From Nicotiana tabacum (taxonomy: Eukaryota; Streptophyta; Magnoliopsida; Solanales; Solanaceae), in NCBI RefSeq assembly GCF_000715075.1, contig NC_134087.1, forward strand, positions 191,053,276-191,117,275: 64,000 nt of DNA. The letters run 5' to 3'. The position numbers and the translations under genes are program-made. Of this stretch, positions 11,801-22,810 are shown piece after piece; positions within the stretch are counted from its first letter, which is position 1, and every line of letters starts with the position of its first letter. The notes beneath the pieces were generated by a model. That model made no database searches. It was not told where the DNA came from and worked only from the letters and a program-made list of their open reading frames with translations.

Positions 11801-12759
11801 ACACAATAACTCATAACGCATATACTTTATTGTTGCCATAATACCATAGTGAGATTAAACTCAATCCTTTATAAGCTCGTGGAATACAAACCATCTGGTA
11901 CTTTATATCTTCTGCAAATCTCGCATTCATCCTTGCAACAGTCAAGCCTACTCTCTTAAGCGGCCCAATTTGAAATTTCAAAACTTATATTTCACTTGTA
12001 AATGAGATCTTCTAATAGACAACATGAGGATCGCACAACCTCATAACACTCCGCAGGAAATAACCCACATGCCTTGCCTCAAACTGACATTTCTGTATAC
12101 CTTCCACCGTCATAAACGTTATGCAGTCACTTAATCTTCCTAAGTCTAAAATCATATCGCAACACGGAATTTACTTCATTCCCAACTAGGGCACATGAAG
12201 AGATTCTTCACACACCCATAACTCGGGGCTATCCTCAAATCAAGATGGAAATCAAGCACCTAATAGTTCTTCTATCCTCCAGCAGACCCTTCTTGTCGCT
12301 TCCAAATCATATGGATACATCTTGTAGCCATAACATACTCATTACATAGCCATTCAACCATCACTTCTACCAATAGGGCACTACCGAACGTATACGTTCA
12401 AAAACACTTGCTCATATAATCAGCACCTTGGTGCTCGAGCTATAGGCAAAAATCCAGCCTAGAGACCTTCGGACTGGCCCAACATCAACACACAGAGATC
12501 ACATCTCGCCCCTAGATCAGGGAATCACAAGCCATCGATGCATATCTGATATTGAGCGCTCATGCACGCATACGAACGCGTGGAAGGAATTCAAAGAGTT
12601 ACTTTTCAAGCTGAATCAAGGACACACGATAAGAATTCAAGAATGTGAAGCTTTTCCTAAAGGTTCTGCAGCCTCCCGAGGATAAGTACAAATGTATCCG
12701 TACCAATCCGCGAGACTCTACTAAACCTGCTCATGACTCGTGAGATTTATGTAACCTAG

Positions 12760-12771
12760 GCTCTGATACCA
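12760..12771 (-). other. LARD primer-binding site
   Basis: TGGTATCAGAGC on the minus strand, 3 bases after the LTR end. This is complementary to the 3' end of plant initiator tRNA-Met and is the same site as in the Gypsy array and the SIRE element. Confidence 0.9.
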
Positions 12772-13672
12772 ACTTGTCACGACCCAAAAACCAACCCGGT
12801 CGTGATGGTGCATATCGTGAAACTAGGCCAGCCGACACAACTCCCGAATCAACCATTTTCCAATAAAAGTTGTTTTTATACCATTTATAAACCAATAAGA
12901 TCATAATGAAAATTTAAAAGAAAAGTGTGGAATAATTACACAAGCCCGACATCAGGGTGTCACTAGTCATGAGCATCTACCAAGGTCTGAATATAACAAG
13001 AGTCTAAAATTGTACTAAATACAGTAATGAAAATGAGAGGAATGAAGCAGAGCTGCGAACGTCGTGCAGCCACCTTGCTAACTCTAATGACTCTGCGTCT
13101 GAGCAATCAACACCCGCTACCGGGTTCCGAAATACCTGAATCTGCACACGAGGTGCAGGGAGTAATGTGAGTACTTCAACCCAGTGGGAGTAATGTGAGT
13201 ACTTCAACCCAGCAAGTAATAAGAGTAAATAAAGACTGAGCAGTAGGAAATGATTAATCTACATTTATGATAAACTCAATTAGCAGAACAGGCTTCCAAA
13301 TCAGAATACAAGTCAATCGTCTCACTAAAAATCCAACTTTTGGTATCATTTGAAAATGTTTTCCAACAGTTTTAGTAGGGGTTCAATACCATTTATAATA
13401 AAAGAGATGAAAACCATAATAGGCCCCTCCGGTAAAACATAGTTCGTATACAGTCGCTCGGCATAACAGAATTCACAATCCTTTTCATAACTGAAAAACT
13501 TCAGTTTAAATGAAAGATTATTTAAAACATTTGTTCAACATTTTCAATAGAGGCTCGGTCTAAAGATGAGTGAAAGCAGTAATTAAATCAACATGTTCAA
13601 TAGAAACTCACTTTAAAAAGGAGTGAAAACAGTAAGTTCATAAACTAGCCCCTCAGGCAAAGCATCACTCAT

Positions 13673-13674
<2 letters not shown>

Positions 13675-13735
<61 letters not shown>
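13675..13735. repeat. (AC)n(AT)n microsatellite
   Basis: About 17 AC followed by about 13 AT units in the LARD 5' LTR, allelic in position to the (AT)n at 6161 in the 3' LTR. Confidence 0.95.
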
Positions 13736-13910
13736 GCCCCTCGGTCAAGCCTCTCAGTCACTCGTAACTCAACTCTTACCAATCAGCGCTCACACTCAAT
13801 AGGTACCATATAGTAATCGTTGCGGCATGCATATCCATCCATAAATATAGTCGACTGTGCTCACTGGGGGTATGCAGACTCTGGAGGGGCTCCTACAACC
13901 CAAGCGCTAT

Positions 13911-14062
13911 ATCGTTGCAGCGCACAGCCCGATCCAATATATATATCGCTGCGGCGTGCAGTCCGATCCATATAAGTATCGTTGCGGCGTACAACCCGAT
14001 CCATAAAGCGCTATATCGCTGCGGCGTGCAGCCCGATCCAATATATCGTTGCGGCGTGCAAC
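13911..14062 (-). repeat. LARD hairpin array with matched stem changes
   Basis: Five copies of a unit containing CGYTGCGGCGTGCARCCCGATCC. Stems read GCTGC/GCAGC (14018-14032), GTTGC/GCAAC (14048-14062), GCTGC/GCAGT (13948-13962) and GTTGC/ACAAC (13981-13995); the first unit is degenerate. The sense-strand loop is ACGCC, the same as in LTR X. Confidence 0.85.
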
Positions 14063-15159
14063 CCGATCCATAGATATATAATCCTCACAACCAGGCCCTC
14101 GGCCTCTCTCAGTCATTAACCTCACAATTAGACCCTCGGTCTATATCAGTCATCAACCTCACAATCAGACCTTCGGTCTATCTCAGTCATCAACCTCACA
14201 ATCTCTCGGACCATCAGTAAAACAGGGAACTCAGACCAAACAGTTTTCACATTTTAAGAAGTAAAGTGATAAAACTAGATTCAAACAATAATCAAGTAAA
14301 ACATGACTGAGGATATGCTTTCAAAACAAATAGAGTGAGGAAAAATAGTAAAAATGCCCCTAAGGGTTTCAACAACGGCACAAGGCCCAAAACATGGCAT
14401 ACAATCCAAAATATAATATCAATCTCTAAAATATGGAATATCATAAGATTTCAAATCAAATACGCGACTTAACAATCGTACGGGATGGACCAAATCACAA
14501 TCCCCAACGGTGCATGACTCCACGCTCGTCATCTAGAGTGTGTGTCACCTCAAAGTAGCACAACGATGTGAAATCCAGGGTTTCAAACCCTCAGGTCAAC
14601 ATTTACAATCATTACTTACCTCGATCCGGTCCAAACTCTAGCATGTGATGCCTTTGCCCTCACGAATCGACCTCTAGATGCTCCAAATCTAGCCATAATC
14701 AGTACACAATTATTAAAATATGCTAAGGGAACAAAGCTCACTTAAAAATATCCAATTTACCTCAAAAATCACGAAATTGCTCAAACTCGGCCCTCGGGCA
14801 CACGTATTAGAATCCGAAGAAATTAACATCAATGGAATCCTCATCCTCTCACGAGTCTATACATACCAAGAACATCAAAATCGAACCTCAAATGCCCATT
14901 CAAATTCCCAATTTACACTCTCCTAAGTAAGCCCTAATTTCCCAATTTTAGGCTTTAATTTCCATATATTTCATGTTTAAACAAGTAAGAACCAATATAG
15001 GATCGAGTATTGAGTTCACAAATCTTACCTCCATGTGTTATATCTTGAATCCCTCTTCAAATCCTCTCAAAAAGCTCCAAAATCGCCCAAAAATGGTGAA
15101 AGATAGCCTCAAAATCGCGGACAACGGCTATTTAAACATTCTGCCCAGGCATCAAAAAC

Positions 15160-15435
15160 CATTTTCACGAACGCGGTCAAAGACTCACATTCGCGAAGCA
15201 TAATCCCACTTTGACCAAAAATCCTTCTTCGCGATCGCGTCTTGCCACTCGCGAACGCGATGCTTCCACAGACTAAACCTTCACGATCGCGTAAACTCTC
15301 TCACGAACGCAATGACCAATCACACTGCCCTTCGCGAATGCGGAGCCTGCCATGCAAATACGAAGGCTAAATTCTAGCCTTCACTAGCTAACCCTTTGTG
15401 AACTCGATGGCCTACTCGCGAACGCAAAGGCCATT
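15160..15435. repeat. CpG-rich short-motif block in LARD 5' LTR
   Basis: Copies of CGCGAACGCGATG, TTCGCGATCGCG and related motifs. It aligns with 7885-8150. Many CG sites have decayed (CACGAACGC, TTTGTGAACTCG). Confidence 0.75.
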
Positions 15436-16032
15436 TTCTCAGCAACACTAATCAGCAATTTACAACTTTTCAAAACATGAAATGGCCCGATGGACCACCC
15501 CAAAACTCACCCGAGGCCCTCGGGACCTCAAAACAATATGCCAACATATCCCATAACATCATTCAAACTTGTTCCAACCTTCAGAATGCTCAAAACAATA
15601 TTAAAACACCAAATTTGCATCGAATTCAACCCTAAGAATTTCGAAATCTTCCGAATTACGCTTTTGATCAAAACCCCAACCAAACCACGTCCGAATGACC
15701 TGCAATTTTGCACACATATCACAAATGACACAACGAAGCTACTGCAACTTCCGAAATTCTTTTCCGACCCCTATATCAAAATCTCACTTATCAACCAGAA
15801 AATGCCAAAATCTCAATTTCGCCAATTCAAGCCTAAATCTTCCACGGACTTCCAAAATGCATTCCGATCATGCTCCTAAGTCCCAAATCACCTAAGCTAA
15901 CCAAATCACAAAAATTCTGATTCGAGATCATATACCAACAAGTCAAATCTTGGTTAAAATTTTTAAATTTCAAGCTTCAAATTGAGAATTGTTCTTCCAA
16001 ATTCATTTCAAATCTGTCAACCGAAGTGAAAA

Positions 16033-17211
16033 TACAAAAATAGCAATAGGTAATGCAATCAGAAAACCGAAACAAAGACAACAGCAAGTAGCTACAGAAG
16101 TCTAGGGACAGGAAAAAAATACGAAAAACACCAAGTGATAAATCAAAGCTACTGTTACAAACAAGGACGAGGACACACGACTACCTAACCCTTAACATTT
16201 ATTCTCAACCTCCATCCTTTCCTATACATGGTCATGCCCTCAGTAAGTTGGAGCAACACTATATCTTGTCTAATCACCTCTCTTCAATACTTCTTCAGCC
16301 TACCTCTACCTCTCCGTTGGCCCTTAAATGCCAGTATCTCACACCTCCTCACTGGAGCATCAGTGGCCCTCCTCTTTACATGCCCGAACCAACTAAGTCT
16401 CGTTTTTTGCATCTTGTCCTCCACATGGGCCACCCTCACCTTGTCTCGGATAACTTCATTTCTAATTTATCTAACCTGGTATGCCCACATATCCACCTCA
16501 ACATACTCATTTCAGCCGCTTTCATGTTTTGGAAATGGGAGTTCTTGACTGGCCAACACTCTGCCCCATACAGCATGGTTGATCTGACCACCGCTCTATA
16601 AAACTTACCTTTAAGTTTCGGTAGCACAGTTTTATCACACAGAACACCAGAGGCGAGCCTCCATTTCATCCATCTCGCCCCAATACAGTGTGTGACATCC
16701 TCGTCAATCTCCCTATTCTCTTGTATAACAAACCCAAGGTACTTGAAACTTTCTCTCCTAGGGATGACTTGTGAATCAATCCTCACGTCCTCGTCCACTT
16801 CCCAAGTCGTGCCACTAAACTTGCACTCTAAGTATTCTATTTTGGTCCTGCTCAATTTGAAACCTTTAGACTCTAGAGTTTGTCTCCATACCTCCAACCT
16901 CTTTAACACCATATCGCATCTTGTCAATCAGTACAATATCATCCACAAATAACATATATCATGGAACCTCCATGCATCGATCGCCAGAGTAAATAGAAAT
17001 GGGCTAAGGTATTACCCTTGATGCAACCCCATCATAATCGGAAAGTGTTCCGAGTCCCCCCCACCCCCACCCCCACTCCCCCATGCAACTTAGCAAAAGC
17101 ATATATATCCTTAATACCCCTAATGTATGAAACAGGGGTGCCTCTAGGCTCTAAATATCTCCATAATACCTCCATCGACACTTTATCATAAGCATTCTCT
17201 AACCCCGAGCC
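16033..17211 (-). pseudogene. RTE-type LINE reverse transcriptase, 5'-truncated
   Basis: The minus strand encodes the C-terminal half of a non-LTR reverse transcriptase. Near 16950 is FVDDIVLI, the catalytic YADD-type box, followed by [38 protein letters not shown] and [19 protein letters not shown], which I recognise from the RTE-like LINEs abundant in Solanaceae. The longest open part is 16436-16927. The usual region 'RRDKIRN...' after CGHTR is broken by a frameshift. The endonuclease domain and most of RT are absent, as expected for 5' truncation during target-primed reverse transcription. The 3' tail (about 16033-16200, minus strand) is T-rich and non-coding. It abuts the truncated LARD LTR. 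Confidence 0.85.
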
Positions 17212-17334
17212 GAAGTTCTTCTAAAACCAGTCTCTCTGCCTTCTTACAGGCAGGGGTAACGTATGCCTACACTCAACCCTTCCCAGACGCCACTTGTGGG
17301 ATTGCACTGGGTTGTTATTGTTGTTGTACTTTTG
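17212..17334 (+). repeat. TS-type SINE, 3' portion
   Basis: Recognisable TS SINE body: CAGGGGTAACGTATGCCTACAC, CCCAGACGCCACTTGTGGGATT and a tail of TTG/TTA repeats (17308-17333). The tRNA-derived promoter half is missing or too diverged to see. Confidence 0.75.
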
Positions 17335-17345
17335 AGAAAATATAC

Positions 17346-17635
17346 GCAAAATACCTTATCACCCCCCTAAACTTGTCACAGATTATTAGTTACAGCCTTA
17401 AACTATTCGTGGTCTTAATTACCCCCCCCTCCCCACCCTCAACTAGACCTTTTGAGAGTCATTACCCCTTGGATGCTGATGTGACAAATTGTGTAGGTGC
17501 ACTCTCCTGCCACGTGGATTTTTTTGTATATGTGACATTTTTTGAAAAATAAAATATGTTTTTACCTTTTTAAGTATGTTACTTTTTTAGATAATTTTTT
17601 TCAAATACAATTTATAAAAAAAACTTGGATAGAAC
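17346..17635 (+). repeat. Long inverted repeat, left arm, outer part
   Basis: It aligns with the reverse complement of 43413-44008, sharing GCAAAATACCTTA, TAGTTACA-CCTTAAACTATTCGTGG and CTGCCACGTGGA among many segments. The arm is interrupted at 17636 by hAT element 1 and continues at 21487. I see no coding capacity in it. Confidence 0.88.
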
Positions 17636-17644
17636 TATGGCTGT

Positions 17645-17835
17645 CCAACGGGACGGGACGTCCCGTCACGTCTCGCGTCTCGTCCTGGTCCCGTCCCGTC
17701 CCATCCCGTCCCGCTTCAAGTTAAATGGGATGGGCCAATGTTAAACGGGACACGGGATGGGACGGGACAACCATTTCATCCCGTTTGTCCTGTCCCGTTT
17801 CGTCTCGTTTCGTCCCGTCCCGTCCCTTCCCGCCA
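17645..17835. repeat. hAT 1 left subterminal CCCGT array
   Basis: About 190 bp dominated by GTCCC and GGGAC pentamers in both orientations (for example CCCGTCCCGTCCCATCCCGT). A mirror-like array lies at 21299-21475. In hAT elements subterminal repeats of this kind are transposase-binding sites; binding here is inferred. Confidence 0.8.
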
Positions 17836-18437
17836 GATTTTTTTTTAAAAAACTAGCCGTTGGGCAACGACTTAAATTGCAAAAATAGCCGTTGCCAACG
17901 GTCCAAACAGCCCCTACCCCCCTCCCCCCGAACCCCGAAACACACCCCTACCTTCCCCAAACTTTTAATATAACCCCTAAGTTTATTAAATTACACTTTG
18001 GCCTTATTTTCTACTATAAATACCCCCATTTTTCTTCATTTTGTTTCCACAAAAAATCAATCTTCTCTATCAAATCTCTTACATTCTAATATTCTATCTA
18101 TATTCTATATTATTCTCTCAATTTTGTTACTATCAAGTATCAACTATCAAGTGATAACTTTCAAGTTTCAATTTTCAAGTATTTGGGAAAAAATTTTGGA
18201 GCAACTTTCAAGCTTCAAATTAATTCGTCAAGTATTTGGAGCAATATTTTGGGCAATTTCTTCAATTTTCAATATTTAATCACGGTGCACTCATTCCATC
18301 TCCTAATTTTAATATATAATTTTTGCGTATCATTTTAGTGCTTAATTTTTGTGTTTACTTTACATGTTAATTTTCGTATTTTATTTGTGTGTTTAATATT
18401 TGTGTTAGTTTTTTTAATTTAATTTCGTATTTAAATT

Positions 18438-20867
18438 ATGGCACCTAAAAATGTATTTGGTATTTTTTTAAAAAGCAGTAAAAAAATAGTAAAGGTGAAA
18501 GTAGTAGTAATCCTAATCCTAACCCTTCTCGTAGACCTAGAATTAGAAAGCATATTGATGAAATGACTCATGTTGATGAAACTTCATTTTCCCAACCCCC
18601 CACATTTTATGATGTTCATGTCGAAGAACAATTAGATCATGAAACTTTACAAAGACAATTTGGCAATGATATTTTTTTGAGGATGAAGAAAATGAGGAAG
18701 AAGAATTAGATGAAACACCCACTAGTCCCACAACACAAGGTCCAACTCAGAGTCAATCTCAGTCTGGAGCTTTACCCCCTGTACCCCCTGTAAGGGGTAA
18801 GCCTAAGGCTGAACGTCCCACATCACTTGTATGGAAATTTTTTAAACATGATAAAGTCAATCATCGTGCTATATGTGAAAAATGTAAGCAAGTATTTGCA
18901 CACACAACAAGTGGTGGAACGGGGGGTTTAAGTAGACACTTAATAAGGGATCACAAATCTTTATGGATACAAGCTAACATAGAAGCCGGAAAAATTATAG
19001 ATCCTACCATCAGTACTGACACTCCTAGTGGATCTGGTTCTAATCAAATTCAACAACAACTTGACCCTGCTTCTGGTCATGTTTTACGCAAATATAACAA
19101 AGATAGAGATCGTGAGAACTTAGCAAAAATGGTGGTTGTCTGTGGCTTACCTTTTACTTTCCCTTCTCACCCTGCTTTTGTGCATTATATACAAGAAACT
19201 TATAACCCTGCTTTTCAAGGTTTTCCTAAGACCACGGTTAGAAATGATGTTTTTAAATTTCAAACCGAATATCTTCAGTATATTCGTTGTGTATTTTTTT
19301 ACTTAGATTGTAAAGTGTCTGTCACATCTGATATAGGTCGTAGTCCTAATGGTTGTGATTATTTAACTGTTACATGTCATTGGGTTAATCATCACTTGAA
19401 CTTGCAAAAACGTATTATTGGTTATAAATTTGTTGATTCAAAACACAATGGATCATATATTGCAACTACTGTTCTGCAAATACTTGATTTTTATGGACTC
19501 ATTAATAAAGTTTTAACTATCACCTTAGATAATGCATCTTCTAACACAACCGCAACAAATAGCTTAAAATCTAGACTTTGTCCAATTAATCCAAAAAACT
19601 TTCATGTTAGATGTGCATGTCATATTTTTAACTTGGTTGTAAAAGATAATCTTAATTTATTTTCTGATGCTTGTAGTAAAATACAACATGCTTGTGGCTA
19701 TATTTTTCGTGCTCATAAACAAAGTAGAATTCGTGAATTTGCTCAACAATGTGCTGGTGCTAACCTTCCATTTAGAAAAGTTCTAAAAGATGTTTGTACT
19801 AGGTGGAATTCTACTTATGAAATGCTTAAAGTTGCTTATGATTATCGGGTGCCTATCCAAAAAGTATTTAATATGCATAATGCTCACCCTGTTGATCAAA
19901 TTGTTGATTCTGATTGGGATGAGATCAGAGAGCTTACTAAATTTTTAGAAAAATTTTATTATGTTACAAAATAATTTTCTGGTATATATTATCCTACTGT
20001 TAGACAAATATTGTGGTATATTTGTGGAATTTCTGTTGTATTTGGTAAGTATAAAAAAAATCCAACTTATGCACCGACCATTAAAGAAATGATTTTAAAA
20101 TTTAAAAAGTATTTTTTCCCTATTCCCAAAGTTTATTTAATTTCTACTCTACTTAACCCATCTTTAAAACTAAGAGGTGCAAAGGGACTTGTTCGTAAAA
20201 TTTATGAGAATTTAGAAATTCAAGAAAATGAACAACCATCTCTCGAAAACTGCCAAGCTAGCATATTTTCTTATGCTAGATCAATGTTTGATAAATATAA
20301 ATTTATGGATACAACTGGTTGTAAAACTGCTCCTTCTACCTCTAAGTCTAGAGTAGAAGTTTTATGGGAAGATATGGATGATATAATAGGTTTTGATTCC
20401 TCTATTGATGATGAACTTGATTCTTATCTTAATCAAGAATTGGAAAATATTAAAGACGAAGAAGGCAAGGAACAAATTTTGTCATGGTGGAGGGAGCGTG
20501 GCAAGGCTTTTCCAACACTTTCAATTATGGTTCGAGATATCCTAGCTTTCAAGCATCATCAGTAGCATCGGAGAGTGCTTTTACCGCGGCAAGATTTCAA
20601 ATTGGAGATCATAGACATTCATTAGCGGAGGACAGTCTAGAGATTTCTGTATTATTCAGAGATTGGATTAATGCAGAAAGAAGAAATCTTGGTTTTGAAA
20701 AATTAACCACTAGGGAAGAAGAAAAATACAATGAGATACTAACCACTAGTAGTGATGACGGCATGGAGCTCATGGAACATCAATCAACATTGCCAATTCC
20801 AGCAGAATGTCCGAGAGATATTATTGATAAGTTACAAAGAAGCTATATAGGAGCTTACAAATATTAG
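18438..20867 (+). pseudogene. hAT 1 transposase, RICESLEEPER-like, frameshifted
   Basis: Domains in order: acidic N-terminus from ATG 18438; BED zinc finger at about 18811-18960 (VWKFF, CEKC, HLIRDH; C-x2-C and H-x4-H present); DDE/RNase H-like core (VTSDIGRSPNGCDYLTVTCHW, TLDNASSNTTA, HVRCACHIFNLVVKD, TRWNSTYEML); and C-terminal hAT dimerisation domain (ILSWWRERGKAFP, then SSVASESAFTAARFQIG and LFRDWINAERRN). Defects include an N-terminal frameshift between 18438 and about 18676, an in-frame stop at 19972-19974, and a +1 shift near 20545-20565 that cuts the dimerisation domain. The usual Trp after the first catalytic Asp (SDLW) is Gly-Arg here. It probably could not transpose itself at present. 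Confidence 0.9.
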
Positions 20868-21298
20868 TATGATAATTTGTAATTGGCTACTAAGAGGCCT
20901 AGTTCAAACAGAACCCTTCCTAGAAGGTGGCTGCGTAGATTAGGTGCTCTTCAAAAGAATTATATTTGTATTTGAGATTTGAAAGTTCTATTAATAAAAT
21001 AAAAGGCTCTAAGCGTTGAATTTTATTTATGAATTGTCTTAGTTACTTAATAGTTAATACTTTGAAATTATATTAAATAAATTATAACCCTATTATAAAT
21101 TTATAATTACTAGAATATTTCATTACAAGTCTTTTGTTTTAATATTTTATAATTCTTTACTTAGTTTTCTAATTTTTATTTTAACATAGTAACATTTAAG
21201 TTTATTAAATAAGTCAAAAATCTAGCCGTTGCAAACTTTAAAAACATAGTAAATTTCAAAAACTAGACGTTTTTAAAAAAAAATACACTTAAGGCCCA

Positions 21299-21475
21299 CG
21301 AACCCGTCTCGTCCCGTTCCGTCCCGTCCCGTCCCGTTTGTTAGCGGGACGGGATGGGACGAAAGTTTCGTCCCGTTTGTCTGGTCCCGTTTCGTCCCGT
21401 CCCACCTCCATCCCGCTTAAATGTCGTGCCGTCCCGTCCCGTTAATTTGGTCCCGTCCCATCCCGTTGGACAGCC
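21299..21475. repeat. hAT 1 right subterminal CCCGT array
   Basis: Repeated GTCCC, CCCGT and GGGACGGGA pentamers, inverted relative to the left array, running into the right terminal inverted repeat. Confidence 0.8.
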
Positions 21476-21486
21476 ATAGATAGAAC

Positions 21487-21799
21487 TACATTATTTAGGC
21501 TAAATTTGTTTATTTGGCTAAAAATAATAAAGTTTTAATTAATCTTTTTTTAATTTGACCTGAAAATAAAGATTTATACAATTGAAATAAATAGTCAAGG
21601 CATCTAAAAAGTTATAAAAATACATAGTTTGAAATTAACTATTTTGACTATAATTTTTTATATAGCTCTAAATTATGCGGCTTTAAAATAAACTTTTTAC
21701 ATATTTTACCTGAAAAATTAAAAAATACACAGTTGAAATAAATAGTCATTTCATCAAAAGAAGAAATAAAAAGAGTGAACAATTGCAAGAAATAACTTA
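21487..21799 (+). repeat. Long inverted repeat, left arm, inner part
   Basis: This continues the arm broken by hAT 1: TACATTATTTAGGCTAAAT onward matches the reverse complement of the right arm to about AATAACTTAT (21799). Similarity ends just before the SINE fragment that received the Gypsy insertion. Confidence 0.88.
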
Positions 21800-21835
21800 T
21801 TTTTTCTAACATACTTATTGCTCTAAAAAATACTT

Positions 21836-21856
21836 ATTGCAAAAATGCAGGATAAG
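21836..21856 (+). repeat. Au-type SINE, left piece, split by the Gypsy array
   Basis: AAATGCAGGATAAG corresponds to the internal AAATGCAGGGTAAG of the Au SINE. The body continues on the far side of the Gypsy array at 43298. The last five bases (ATAAG, 21852-21856) are one copy of the target duplication. Confidence 0.8.
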
Positions 21857-22554
21857 TGTGACGACTCGGCAAGTCGTCTCATGACTTACCACTCCGTTTC
21901 CCCCATTTCTGCTTCTATTTGCCTTGTTCAGTTGTATTTTGTGTTATCGGGTTGGTTGGCTCGGGTTCGGAGAGGTTTTGGTAAGGTTTGAGACACTTAG
22001 TCTCTTTTGAGGAAGCTTAAGTTGAAAAAGTCAATCGGATGTTGACTTATGTGTTATAAGGTTCGGATGTGAGTTTCGATGGTTCGGATAGATTCGGGAG
22101 GTTATTTGGGACTTAGGAGCGTGATCGGAATGACTTTTGGAGGTCCGGAGTAGATTTAGGCTTGAATTGGCAAAGTAGAAATTTTGGTAATTTCCGGTTG
22201 ATAGGTGAGATTTTGATATAAGGGTCGGAATAGAATTCCGGAAGTTGCAGTAGTTTCGTTGTGTCATTTGGGATGTGTGTGCAAAATTTCAGGTCATTCA
22301 GACGAGGTTTGGGGTACTTTTTGATCGAAAGGGTAATTTGGAAGATTTTGGAATCTTAGGCTTGAATTCTATGTGATTTTGGTGTTTTGATGTTTTTTTG
22401 AGCGTTCTGAAGGTTGGAACAAGTTTGAATAAAGTTATGGGATATGTTTGTGCTTTTGGTTGGGGTCCCAGGGGGCCTCGGGGTGATTTTGGATGGTTGA
22501 CGGAGAGATAGGGAGTTTGGTGAATGCTGTAGATTTCTTGTTTCTGTTATTTCC

Positions 22555-22810
22555 GCACCTGCAGATTTGGGGCCACAGGTGAGACGCCGCAGATGCGGAA
22601 TGCCAGTCGCAGAAGGGGAAATAGGCTGGGAAGGCTATGACCTTAGGAGCGGTTGAGGAGTCACACCTGCGACGGCGCAGGTGCGAGCAATGCATCGCAG
22701 ATGCGATTTTGGTCGCTTCAGTAAAAACCACAGAAGCGTTTCAAGGATTGCAAATGCGGTATCGCAGAAGCGGGATTTTGGCCGCAGATGCAAAATCCCT
22801 GGGCCAGAAT
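22555..22810. repeat. CpG-rich CGCAGATGCGG block in LTR1
   Basis: Degenerate copies of CGCACCTGCGG, CGCAGATGCGG and CGCAGAAGCGG. Equivalent blocks lie at 33311-33560 (LTR2) and 41219-41470 (LTR3), about 700-950 bp from each LTR start. Confidence 0.75.

Larger units (their letters stand above)
8860..12774 (-). other. LARD internal region without genes
   Basis: 3.9 kb of AT-rich sequence between the LTRs. Neither strand has an ORF with recognisable similarity. The first roughly 150 bases after the primer site (minus strand, 12774 down to about 12630) parallel the 5' leader of the Gypsy array: the segments CTAGGTTACATA, TCTCACGAGTCATGAGCA, TTTAGTAGAGT and CAGAACCTTTAGGAAAA occur in the same order. 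The rest matches nothing I recognise. Confidence 0.75.
12775..16003 (-). repeat. LARD 5' LTR, truncated at its outer end
   Basis: It aligns with 5452-8731. The region after GTTCTTCCAAATT (16003) no longer follows the 3' LTR clearly, so roughly 130 bp of the LTR start are lost where the LINE begins. It contains a 28-bp direct duplication (about 13159-13213) absent from the 3' LTR, the best preserved hairpin array (13911-14062), and a CpG block (15160-15435). Confidence 0.85.
17636..21478 (+). mobile_element. hAT transposon 1 (3843 bp) with perfect 8-bp target duplication
   Basis: Terminal inverted repeats begin TATGGCTGTCCAACGGGA and match the reverse complement of the right end (TCCCGTTGGACAGCCATA). 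The flanks GATAGAAC at 17628-17635 and 21479-21486 form a perfect 8-bp target duplication, as expected for hAT. The uninterrupted sister sequence (inverted-repeat right arm) reads AACTTGGATAGAACTACATT, confirming both boundaries. Both ends carry dense CCCGT/ACGGG pentamer arrays. The transposase is a plus-strand pseudogene. Confidence 0.95.

Noticed and set aside
8860..12774. A hidden gag-pol in the LARD interior
   Set aside because: None of the six-frame products shows RT, integrase, protease or gag motifs even allowing for frameshifts.
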